Shown here piece after piece: positions 1 through 7,629 of a DNA stretch of 9,568 nucleotides. The stretch is from Bacteroidota bacterium (lineage in GTDB: Bacteria > Bacteroidota > Bacteroidia > Bacteroidales > VadinHA17). How positions within the stretch are numbered: position 1 is the stretch's first letter; each line of letters opens with the position of its first letter. The position numbers were made by a program, and so were the translations under genes. The stretch spans positions 1 to 9,568 of the forward strand of contig JADFUQ010000371.1 in NCBI GenBank assembly GCA_015222065.1. The letters run 5' to 3'. The notes under the pieces are model-generated. The model was not told the origin of the DNA. It worked only from the letters and a program-made list of their open reading frames with translations, and ran no database searches.

Positions 1-93
1 AAGGAAGCGGATTCATTTGAGATAATTGTGCAGAATAAAGAAAAGAAACGGGTATTTATTGTACCGGTAGAGGTAAGTATTATAGGAGATTGA
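1..93 (+). CDS. C-terminal fragment of an unidentified protein (5' end outside window)
   Basis: Frame 1 of the plus strand is open from the first base to a TGA at 91-93 and gives 30 residues ending in VFIVPVEVSIIGD. The fragment is charged at its start and then alternates hydrophobic and polar residues as a beta strand would, which suits the edge of a folded domain. It is too short to assign to a family, so I give no function. It would be convergent with the DUF4874/DUF4832 gene, with 66 bases between the two stop codons. That gap has no gene and only a weak 6-bp AT-rich inverted repeat (138-143 with 148-153). A 30-codon open stretch could arise by chance, so confidence is moderate. Confidence 0.42.
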   Translation, partial: KEADSFEIIVQNKEKKRVFIVPVEVSIIGD

Positions 94-159
94 GGAATCA
101 TACTAAAGAAGTTAAGGAATAATAGACGGTCTCCAATTTTCATGACAATGAAATATCTG

Positions 160-1869
160 TTACTGCAATGAAAATTTACTGATCAAATAACTGTGGGTTG
201 TACCTGTAATTACAACCAAATACAGTCCGGTACTAAGATTTTTGGTCGAGGTTAAGGATATCTTATTATATCCGGGGTGAATTTCAACAGGTTCCTTTAT
301 CAGCACTTGACCGGAGAAAGAGATAATTTGTATTTCTGCCTTTTCCGGGAAATCGGCGTTGAATTCTATCGTTAAATCCTGAAAAGGTGTCACTGGATTT
401 GGATAAAGCCTGACACGAGTGGCGATACTGTATTGGTTAACTGAGGTAATTTTTTCTAAATGAGGTATTCTCGGGAATGGTTCAACGGTCAATGAAGTAC
501 TGCATTCACCTGATGAAGCAGACGATGTTACCTCAAGTGTAGATTGTAGGTTATTATACCCTGTCTCAGGATCCCAGGTGTTTTGATTTGCCAATTGAAT
601 GCTGTATTCTGGCCGGTCAAACAAATTAGGTTCAGGATCTGGTAAATTCATAAATATCTGATAGGAGCCCTCGCTGATATTTTCAGGTAGTTTAATTATG
701 TGACTAATAGTATCTTGTTCTTCAGGAAGCCAAAATTGTGGATTTTCAGGCAACCTGATCCAATACTTTTCATCTCCATCAATCTTTTTCAATATGATCT
801 CAACATCTCTGAGATTAAATGGTGCAGCCCAGCCTTGGTTTGTGAGTTTTATATCCACTGAAAAACAGCCACCGGGCTTGGCTTCATCTGTGAATTGTCC
901 CTCATCGAGCACAAATCTATAGCCCAGTTTCTTTTTAATGTCTGGCATACATCCATTGACTACCCACTCATTAAGTACTGTCAGATGATAACCGGAATTC
1001 AGGTAGGACCAGTGGAATCGTTGCATTTGTTCAAGGGAATTGGCACATTCTGAATAGCTGCTGGGATTGCAGGTCTCTCCTCCCATTGGAAGAAAAAGTG
1101 TTTCAGCTTCCAGAAAAGCTTTATCTGTTTCAATATCGACATAGGTTCCGTAATCCGTTTCGTTGGCCAGGAAACAATCATTATGATGCCCAATTCGTGA
1201 AGTTTTGGTGCCGGAAAATGCTGTTTCAGCTGTAACCACATCGTTATGGTCAATATCGCATATACCATATTTAAGAGCAGGGGTCCTTAATTGGATCATT
1301 TTTCTGTCTGGCAGCACTGTTAACAAACCATCAACAACCTTGTTTCGTTTCTGAAAATCGGGATTCGGAAAACCAAAATTTGTAGTATAATACCATTCTC
1401 CCCAAACTCCGATAAAACCGGCTTGCATTACTGCAATCACATCACTTCCAGATCTCAAAACCGGTGTTAGCTGAGAAATGTGTGTTTCTACCATCGCAAC
1501 AGGTGGATCAAAAGGGGGACTGTTTTGATTCCATGTGTAAGCAAAACGCAGTACACATTTTACCCCTGCTTCACGCATCGTATTGAAATTTGTTTCAATG
1601 TTTGAAAGGGCAACATTACTAATCGGACTATCAATAAAGTCTTTTAAATAATAGATCATCAGGATCAGGCTGATTCCTTCATTTTCCCTCAGACTGATAA
1701 GATTATCTTTATCTAATAGTGTTGCCGCATTGGTTGACTGCTTATGTGCATAGAACCCTCTTTCCGGATTTATAATGATCTCATCGGAAGGTGAATAGGT
1801 AATTACTTGTTGAGCTCCGATTGTTCCGCTAAAGATTAAACCTATTAGTAAGAAAAAGAGTGTTCTCAT
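160..1869 (-). CDS. Secreted DUF4874/DUF4832 protein with T9SS C-terminal sorting domain; candidate glycan-active enzyme
   Basis: 569 residues. Residues 1-19 form a signal peptide with a hydrophobic core and a likely cut after GA at 18-19. There is no lipobox cysteine, so it looks like a signal peptidase I substrate. Residues about 30-195 match DUF4874: NPERGFY at 34-40 and VMQAGFIGVWGEWYY at 147-161, whose GEW (Glu158) at a strand end is what a TIM-barrel hydrolase acid would look like. Residues about 200-450 match DUF4832, with the RIGHHNDCF segment at 225-233, DYGTY at 239-243 and a later beta-sandwich-like part around NQGWAAPFNLRDVEI. The last ~81 residues, from YPNP at 489, are a type A T9SS/Por sorting domain with a GLYLV motif near the end, so it is probably exported by T9SS and surface-attached or released. 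About nine cysteines suggest disulfides. It is the last gene of the operon, 76 bases after the PKD lipoprotein and behind a hairpin. Family assignment is firm by motif. The enzymatic role is inference from motif and context, and the substrate is unknown. Confidence 0.88.
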   Translation of the reverse strand: MRTLFFLLIGLIFSGTIGAQQVITYSPSDEIIINPERGFYAHKQSTNAATLLDKDNLISLRENEGISLILMIYYLKDFIDSPISNVALSNIETNFNTMREAGVKCVLRFAYTWNQNSPPFDPPVAMVETHISQLTPVLRSGSDVIAVMQAGFIGVWGEWYYTTNFGFPNPDFQKRNKVVDGLLTVLPDRKMIQLRTPALKYGICDIDHNDVVTAETAFSGTKTSRIGHHNDCFLANETDYGTYVDIETDKAFLEAETLFLPMGGETCNPSSYSECANSLEQMQRFHWSYLNSGYHLTVLNEWVVNGCMPDIKKKLGYRFVLDEGQFTDEAKPGGCFSVDIKLTNQGWAAPFNLRDVEIILKKIDGDEKYWIRLPENPQFWLPEEQDTISHIIKLPENISEGSYQIFMNLPDPEPNLFDRPEYSIQLANQNTWDPETGYNNLQSTLEVTSSASSGECSTSLTVEPFPRIPHLEKITSVNQYSIATRVRLYPNPVTPFQDLTIEFNADFPEKAEIQIISFSGQVLIKEPVEIHPGYNKISLTSTKNLSTGLYLVVITGTTHSYLISKFSLQ

Positions 1870-1889
1870 GCCATTGTGTTAGTGAATAA

Positions 1890-1923
1890 AAGTCCAGCGG
1901 TTAAAGGTTAACCGCTTGGACTT
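1890..1923 (-). terminator. 15-bp hairpin between the PKD lipoprotein gene and the DUF4874/DUF4832 gene; possible attenuator or leaky terminator
   Basis: The arms 1890-1904 and 1908-1923 pair over 15 bp around a 3-base loop (1905-1907), with one bulged base in the 1908-1923 arm. The core is GCGGTTAA against TTAACCGC. On the transcribed minus strand the stem is followed by TTTTATT, a short U-tract, and is preceded by a run of nine T. It lies wholly in the intergenic gap, 21 bases before the start codon of the downstream gene. The short U-tract and the position inside a same-strand operon suggest partial termination or an RNA-stability element rather than a full stop. The hairpin is seen directly; its role is inferred. 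Confidence 0.6.
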
Positions 1924-1945
1924 CTAAAAAAAAAGCTAAAATATA

Positions 1946-2818
1946 TTAATTAAATGAGTAGGGAAGTAATTTGGATGTCTCTGCTCCTATAACAGGTAGT
2001 CCGCCTTGCATGCTCCAGTCTTCTGCAACATCAACAAATCCAATGTTAATATTGTCGCCTAATTCCGTTGCAAGTGCTCTCAAAAGTGAGAATTCAATTG
2101 CTTTACCTCCGGTAACTGTATTGAGGGAAGAGGCCGTAATGAATCCTGATCCCATAGGAACAACCGGTACTGGAGCAGCACTGCAATCTACGGTCCAACA
2201 CCAGTCCTCGGTGTCAGGATTGTCACGGAAAAGATCTGCATCTCCTGCATCAGAAATAAATCCCTCCAATAAATATTCTGCACCCGCTCCGGCAGGATAA
2301 ATCCATGTATTTGCACCGGTCGAGGTGCTATTATCTGCATCAATATAGACATCGAAGAAGCCTCTAATTTGATCAGTTCCCTCTATATAAATATATAGAT
2401 ATTTCGCATCACTGGCCAATTTTACCTTTTTAATAGTGCCACCATCGCCTGCTACAAAATCAGCAACAGAGCTCCACTTTGAGAAATCACCATCGATGGT
2501 CATTAGAGGGATAAATTCCACCTCAACATCCTTTGTTACAGTAGCATCGCCACCTTCACCGGTTGCGGTCATTGAAATGCTGTATAAACCATAATCAGCA
2601 TAAGTGTGAACAGGTGAAGTTTCTGTTGAAGTGTTCCCATCACCAAAATTCCATGAATATGAGGTCGCATCATCAGATTCATTGGTGAATGTTACTTCAA
2701 GATCGATTACAGCAAAGCTAAACTGAGCGGTTGGTTCAGGGGTTTTTTCGCAAGAACTTAATACCAGGGCCAGTAAAATAACCATGGTAAAACTGATAAG
2801 ATAATTAGTCTTTTTCAT
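1946..2818 (-). CDS. PKD-domain lipoprotein with a CBM9/DOMON-like C-terminal domain; probable surface glycan-binding protein
   Basis: 290 residues. Residues 1-23 are a lipoprotein signal with the lipobox LSSC and Cys23 as the lipidated residue. Residues about 30-102 form a PKD domain, with the diagnostic WNFGDG at 56-61 and SPVHTY at 68-73. Residues 108 to the end begin with IDGDFSKW, followed by a KVKLASDAKYLYIYIE strand pair and FDVYIDADNS. That pattern resembles CBM9-like/DOMON beta-sandwich domains, but this call is less certain than the PKD call. It sits directly after susD, where SusE/SusF or other surface glycan-binding proteins are usually encoded, so a glycan-binding, non-catalytic role at the outer surface is the best inference. 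No catalytic motif is visible. Two cysteines in DWCWTVDCS may form a disulfide. The 31 bases between susD and this start are entirely A/T and carry no Shine-Dalgarno sequence. Confidence 0.85.
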   Translation of the reverse strand: MKKTNYLISFTMVILLALVLSSCEKTPEPTAQFSFAVIDLEVTFTNESDDATSYSWNFGDGNTSTETSPVHTYADYGLYSISMTATGEGGDATVTKDVEVEFIPLMTIDGDFSKWSSVADFVAGDGGTIKKVKLASDAKYLYIYIEGTDQIRGFFDVYIDADNSTSTGANTWIYPAGAGAEYLLEGFISDAGDADLFRDNPDTEDWCWTVDCSAAPVPVVPMGSGFITASSLNTVTGGKAIEFSLLRALATELGDNINIGFVDVAEDWSMQGGLPVIGAETSKLLPYSFN

Positions 2819-2849
2819 AATTAATTTAATTAAAATTTAAAAATTTATA

Positions 2850-4355
2850 TTAAGAATTCTGAATCATTTCTGAATTTACCAGGATTTCATCCTGGGGAAT
2901 GAAATATATAATGCGGGGATCGGTCGGTTCAATGTATTGGGTATTTTGTTCCGGATCCAGATGAACTCCGGGATAGCTTCGGTTCATAACCCTGTTGTTC
3001 CGGTAAATGTCAAACGTTCTGTGTCCTTCCGTAAACAATTCCAACCGGCGTTCATCAAGTACAATATCCAAAACAGAAGTATAGCCTTGAAGGTTTGAGG
3101 TAGTGAATAATGCTTCGCCTGAAAGACCTGCTCTTATTCTGATAGTATTCACATCTTCTAGAGCCTTATCGTCAGTTCCAATTTTGGCATAAGCCTCAGC
3201 ACGATTAAGATAAACCTCAGCCAGGCGAAGAATAACCGGTGAACTTAGTGTAATTACCCCATCCTGATAAGAGAACTTGGTCATGTAATATTTAGGATAA
3301 CCGTTTCTCTCGGCAACAATGGGTTTGCCCTGAGCATCATACAGAATATTCCCATCAGGATCAGTTTTGTATTCAGGCTTGATAAATGAATTGCGAATGT
3401 CATCGGGATTCTTATTTAGCAGATTACGTAGTGGGAGGGAAGCATAAATTTCACCCCATCCCAATCCTTGATCGGATAAATACATTGATCCGATTGCACC
3501 AAAAGCTTTATCATCCTGCAGGGTATGTTCAATGCAGAAAATGGTCTCCTGAGAGGTCAACGCATTTCTAAAATAATCAGGATAGTTTTCAGTACTTTCC
3601 AGTTGGAACAGGCCAGACTCAATAACCATATTGGCATATTCAATAGCCTTTTCATTGTCTTCCATATAAAGGTAAACTCTCGACAATAGCGCCCATACAG
3701 CTTCTTTTGATGTGAAGCTTCTTCCCCTGGGGCTGTTCATTAATTCAGCTCCTTTTAATAAGTCTAGAATGATTTGATCATAAACCTCTTCAATGGTATT
3801 TCGGGCACCTCCTTGACCATCAGAGGAAGTACGCACAATAATTCCCAACTTATCCTTCCCTTGAGAATAAGGGCGGGCAAAAAACCGAACCAGGTCAAAA
3901 TGAATCATAGCTCTCAAAAAATAATTTTCACCTAATAACTGATCTAACTCCGTTGACTGGCCCTCATCAATAGATTCAATTATCTGGCAGGTCCCGTTTA
4001 TTATTTTATATCCGCAAAACCAGAAATATGTGGTGTTCATCATTGTGGCAAAATGCCGGTAGGTTACTGCATAGAACAGATGATCTGTTGTTGACCCACT
4101 AAGACAGATGTTGTCGCCGGGGAATTCTGAAAGTTGAAAATAGTGGCGAACATAAGTGTTTCTAAGATCCTGAACCCCTTTATATTCCAAAACATCTTTT
4201 ATCATGGCATAATTGCCATTTGTTGCATAAACTGTACCCTCTGTATATTCAGAGAGCTTTTCCTTGGTCATTCCGTCGTAAGGAGTCAAAGACAGTTCAC
4301 AAGCGGATAAAAGCAAGGAGAAAGCAATAATTATAATTAAGGTTGGTTTTTTCAT
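2850..4355 (-). CDS. susD-like: SusD/RagB-family outer-membrane lipoprotein (nutrient-binding partner of SusC)
   Basis: 501 residues from the chosen start. A possible start 24 bases upstream (4379) would add MLPFNCLS and overlap susC by 14 bases. I prefer the ATG at 4353-4355 because it gives a classic lipoprotein signal, MKKPTLIIIIAFSLLLSAC, with Cys19 as lipid site, 10 bases after the susC stop. The family is shown by YFLRAMIHFDLVRFFARPYS, the helical TPR-like stretch around TSKEAVWALLSRVYLYMEDNEKA, and the C-terminal SusD block with LRLAEVYLNRAEAYAKIG and LDERRLELFTEGHR, then IYFIPQDEI near the end. Length is normal for the family, and no domain appears missing. The product lies on the outer face of the outer membrane and acts as a lid on SusC, capturing oligosaccharides. 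The paired order with susC and the short spacing support a shared transcript. Substrate is not readable from sequence. Confidence 0.96.
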   Translation of the reverse strand: MKKPTLIIIIAFSLLLSACELSLTPYDGMTKEKLSEYTEGTVYATNGNYAMIKDVLEYKGVQDLRNTYVRHYFQLSEFPGDNICLSGSTTDHLFYAVTYRHFATMMNTTYFWFCGYKIINGTCQIIESIDEGQSTELDQLLGENYFLRAMIHFDLVRFFARPYSQGKDKLGIIVRTSSDGQGGARNTIEEVYDQIILDLLKGAELMNSPRGRSFTSKEAVWALLSRVYLYMEDNEKAIEYANMVIESGLFQLESTENYPDYFRNALTSQETIFCIEHTLQDDKAFGAIGSMYLSDQGLGWGEIYASLPLRNLLNKNPDDIRNSFIKPEYKTDPDGNILYDAQGKPIVAERNGYPKYYMTKFSYQDGVITLSSPVILRLAEVYLNRAEAYAKIGTDDKALEDVNTIRIRAGLSGEALFTTSNLQGYTSVLDIVLDERRLELFTEGHRTFDIYRNNRVMNRSYPGVHLDPEQNTQYIEPTDPRIIYFIPQDEILVNSEMIQNS

Positions 4356-4365
4356 TGATAAACAA

Positions 4366-7300
4366 TTAAAAGGTAACATCTATACCAAAGAGAATCTGAC
4401 TGCTTGTAGGGTATCTAAAATCACTAGTCCCGGGACGTATCCAGTTATCTCCAACGATGGACACTTCAGTATCTATTCCGGAGAATTTTGTCCAGGTCCA
4501 AAGGTTATCTCCGGATAAAAACAGGCGGACAGATCCAAGATTAAATTTCCCGATAACTTTTTGTGGTAGTTCGTAAGACAAAGTAATGTTCCGTAACTTC
4601 AAATAACTTCCATCTTCAATGTACCTGGAAGAAACATTATTGGACAATTTGTTTCCATTGGCAATGGCTTTGGGATGGGTGGCTACATCGCCTTCATTTT
4701 CCCAGCGGGTCCACCCTTTTTGCAACTTCATGATATTGTATGAGATATATGCTCCATCGTTATCAAAGAATTGTCTTGACCGATGATAAATCTGGTTTCC
4801 ATATACATAATTGAATGCCATCTTCAACGCAAAGCCTTTGTATATCATGTTGCTGGTGAAGCCTCCCAGGAATTTGGGTGTTGCTGTTCCAACCTGTTGA
4901 AATTGAGCTTCATTATAATTGGTGGTAGATTCACGTGAAATTTCGTTGCCATCATCACCATAATTGATCTTTTCCCATAAAGGGTCTCCATTTTGTGGAT
5001 CGACTCCAAACCATTTGGGCATGTACCAGGTATAGATATCCTGGCCTACCTGAATTTTTTGCTTGGCTTCAACTCCTGTAATAATGTCTTCTACTCCATC
5101 TGACAGTGAAATAACTTTGTTTCGGTTCAATGAGAAATTGACTGTGCTTTTCCATATAAAATTTCCCCGTTGAATATTGGTAGAGTTTACCTGTAGCTCA
5201 ATTCCGCGATTTTGCACTGTTCCTGAATTGCGGGACTGGAATTCAAATCCGGAAGAAGGGGACAAGGGGACATTAAGCAGAAGGCTTTTATTCTGGATAT
5301 CATATAGGTCAATGCTTACTCCCAGTCTCTTATAGACATTTAGATCCACCCCTATATTTAAAGTATGAGCTTTTTCCCATCCCAATGAAGGGTTAGGAAG
5401 ATTTTGTGGAAATCCTGCAGGTTGAGCGGCATATTGAGTAGTAAAAGCATATTTGGCCAGATGCTGGAAATCACCAATATTTGCATTCCCGGTAATACCG
5501 TAACTTGTCCGCAGTTTCAGCATATCAATACTGCTAAACTTATCCATAAATTTTTCTTCACTTATTAGCCATGAAACAGCAGCGGAAGGAAAGCTTCCCC
5601 ACCTGTTATTCTCTCCAAATTTTGAGGATCCGTCCATTCGATAGGATAGAGTCACATAATACCGGGATAAATAATTATAATTCAGTTGTGAGAAACCTGA
5701 GGCGAATGCACTTTCAGTACGTGTTCCGGTAACCCTGAAAGGCACGGAGGCAGCATTAAGGACAATTAATCCTACGGGAATACTCTGACCGGTTGCTCCT
5801 ATAAATTCATAATAATTCTTCTCTGTTTCAAACCCTATCAAGCCGTTGAAACTGTGATTATTAAACTCCTTTTTTATCTTAAACATGTTGGAGGTAATGG
5901 CATATGACGAATAATTATTACTGTTAAATAAGCTGCCACTGATAGCAATTCCTTCCTTAACTCTGGGATCAATCAAAGAGTAAGACCAACCGGTTCCGAT
6001 GGCAAGTCTGTTGGATGATGAAAAGGACAACCAATCTGTTATGCTAATATTCAGGATAACATCTCCGTTAATAGCCAGTCCTTTACCTCCGTCAGAATTA
6101 TAAGAACTTGAATGGATAAAGTTTCTTTTGTCACGGCTGTACCAATTAGTAGAGGTTGCATCAATGAGTCTCGGGTTCCCATTACTATCATATGGATTAT
6201 CCCAGGGGAGATACAAATAGGTATCGTACAAATAATAGTATTGATAAGTGGTATTTGTTGACTTGCTTATATTCAGATTTGTGGAAAGACTAATTCGTTC
6301 AGATATTTCATATTTCAAATTGTTTCGAAAACTCATCTTTTTATAATCAGTGTTTAAAAAGGTCCCCTTTTCATTATAGATATCCGCTCCAAAGTAATAA
6401 GAGATTTTATTGCTTTTTCCTGAAATGGAGAGATAGTAGTCCTGAATCATTCCTTTGCGAAAGGATTCATCAATCCAATCAAAATCCGTCTCTTTTAATT
6501 CTATGGGCCGGACTAAAGGAAGTGTAGAGGGAGAAAATAATTTTCTCTGCATCTCATATAATTCCTCGCTATTCATTAATTGAAAATTTCCGTTAGATAT
6601 TTGACGAAAGCCTGTGGAAGTTTTCAGATTGATACGCATTTTATTGGCAGTTCCCTTTTTTGTGGTAACAATAATAACCCCGCCGGCGGCACGAGATCCA
6701 TACAGACCGGTAGCTCCGGCATCCTTTAAAATGGTGATGGTTTCAACATCATTTGGACTGAAATCACCTCCAATAATTCCATCCACTACATAGAGAGGTT
6801 CAGCTGAGGCTGAGATAGAACCCGTGCCCCGAATTCTGATTTCCGGCATTGCTCCGGGACTTCCCCCGGTATTTACCACTTGTACACCCCCTACTTTTCC
6901 TTGTAGCATAGTGCCAATATTAGCCGCTGTTACATCAAGCAACTCTTCACTATCCAGCACCTTAACCGCACTCGAAATTTCATTAAGGGATTTCTCAGAA
7001 TATCCCATTACTATAACTTCATTCAGTTGCCATGTGTTTTCCTCAAGAGCAATATTTACAATGCTTCTACTATTAATGGCCACTTCCTGGCTGATATATC
7101 CTACAAATGAAAACTTAAGAATTGCATTTGGATCAGAAACCTCCAGATAGTACTTCCCATCTGCATCAGTTGCAATTCCCTGAAGTGTACCTTTAACAGA
7201 AATATTTACTCCGGGTAAGGAAATATTGTCTTTAGCGTCTGTGACTAATCCTGTTACTATGTGTTTACTTATTTGGGTAGATGCCTCCTGACTTTCCTTT

Positions 7301-7629
7301 TCAACCGGTACAATAACAATTTGACGATCAATGATGCGATATGAAACCGGAACTTGTTTAGACAGACTGTCGAGAACTGTAACTATATTGGAATTAGATA
7401 ATTTGATACTCACTTTGTTCTCCGTATCAATCACTTTATCGTTATAAAAAATAATGAATTCACTTTGCTCTTCAATGGCCTCAAAGACTTGTTTAATAGT
7501 TACTTGTTCTAAGTTCAGGTACAGTTTTGTTTCTTGTGAATAACTGATTCCGGCTATTGCCTGAAAAATATTAATAATTAATAAGAAGGCTGAAATCTTC
7601 ATAATGGTGAGGGTTTTCCAAAGATTCAT
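4366..7629 (-). CDS. susC-like: SusC/RagA-family TonB-dependent outer-membrane transporter with N-terminal STN signalling domain
   Basis: 1087 residues. A signal peptide spans about residues 9-31 with a cut near the AGISYSQE region. An STN domain follows at about 33-108 (VTIKQVFEAIEEQSEFIIFY), then a carboxypeptidase-regulatory-like beta-sandwich at about 124-199 (ITGLVTDA-type start, GVNISVKGT, FSFVGY), a TonB-box-like EVIVMGY at 204-210, a plug domain at about 216-325 with RIRGTGS and LYGSRAAGGVIIVTTKKG, and a 22-strand-type barrel ending in the C-terminal phenylalanine expected for outer-membrane barrels. Length fits STN-bearing SusC proteins. The STN domain is the established link to FecR-type anti-sigma factors, and such a pair lies directly upstream. 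The ATG at 7627-7629 overlaps the fecR stop in an ATGA. An internal ATG at 7600-7602 (MKISAFLL) is a possible alternative start, leaving a 23-base gap. I keep the first because SusC proteins of this type often carry a short charged stretch before MKIS. Confidence 0.96.
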   Translation of the reverse strand: MNLWKTLTIMKISAFLLIINIFQAIAGISYSQETKLYLNLEQVTIKQVFEAIEEQSEFIIFYNDKVIDTENKVSIKLSNSNIVTVLDSLSKQVPVSYRIIDRQIVIVPVEKESQEASTQISKHIVTGLVTDAKDNISLPGVNISVKGTLQGIATDADGKYYLEVSDPNAILKFSFVGYISQEVAINSRSIVNIALEENTWQLNEVIVMGYSEKSLNEISSAVKVLDSEELLDVTAANIGTMLQGKVGGVQVVNTGGSPGAMPEIRIRGTGSISASAEPLYVVDGIIGGDFSPNDVETITILKDAGATGLYGSRAAGGVIIVTTKKGTANKMRINLKTSTGFRQISNGNFQLMNSEELYEMQRKLFSPSTLPLVRPIELKETDFDWIDESFRKGMIQDYYLSISGKSNKISYYFGADIYNEKGTFLNTDYKKMSFRNNLKYEISERISLSTNLNISKSTNTTYQYYYLYDTYLYLPWDNPYDSNGNPRLIDATSTNWYSRDKRNFIHSSSYNSDGGKGLAINGDVILNISITDWLSFSSSNRLAIGTGWSYSLIDPRVKEGIAISGSLFNSNNYSSYAITSNMFKIKKEFNNHSFNGLIGFETEKNYYEFIGATGQSIPVGLIVLNAASVPFRVTGTRTESAFASGFSQLNYNYLSRYYVTLSYRMDGSSKFGENNRWGSFPSAAVSWLISEEKFMDKFSSIDMLKLRTSYGITGNANIGDFQHLAKYAFTTQYAAQPAGFPQNLPNPSLGWEKAHTLNIGVDLNVYKRLGVSIDLYDIQNKSLLLNVPLSPSSGFEFQSRNSGTVQNRGIELQVNSTNIQRGNFIWKSTVNFSLNRNKVISLSDGVEDIITGVEAKQKIQVGQDIYTWYMPKWFGVDPQNGDPLWEKINYGDDGNEISRESTTNYNEAQFQQVGTATPKFLGGFTSNMIYKGFALKMAFNYVYGNQIYHRSRQFFDNDGAYISYNIMKLQKGWTRWENEGDVATHPKAIANGNKLSNNVSSRYIEDGSYLKLRNITLSYELPQKVIGKFNLGSVRLFLSGDNLWTWTKFSGIDTEVSIVGDNWIRPGTSDFRYPTSSQILFGIDVTF

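Noticed and set aside
138..153. TTTCAT/ATGAAA inverted repeat as a terminator between the two convergent genes
   Set aside because: Only six mostly A-T pairs and no adjoining T-run on either strand, so it is too weak to call.
1971..2300. Plus-strand open frame of 109 codons opposite the PKD lipoprotein gene
   Set aside because: Antisense to a well-supported gene; low-complexity S/P/A composition without a recognisable motif.
4356..4379. Upstream start for the SusD-like protein giving MLPFNCLS before MKKPTL
   Set aside because: It would overlap susC by 14 bases and put polar residues before a signal peptide that is already complete from the internal ATG at 4355.
6824..7150. Plus-strand open frame of 108 codons opposite the plug and regulatory domains of susC
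   Set aside because: Antisense to strongly conserved SusC motifs, with no independent coding evidence.
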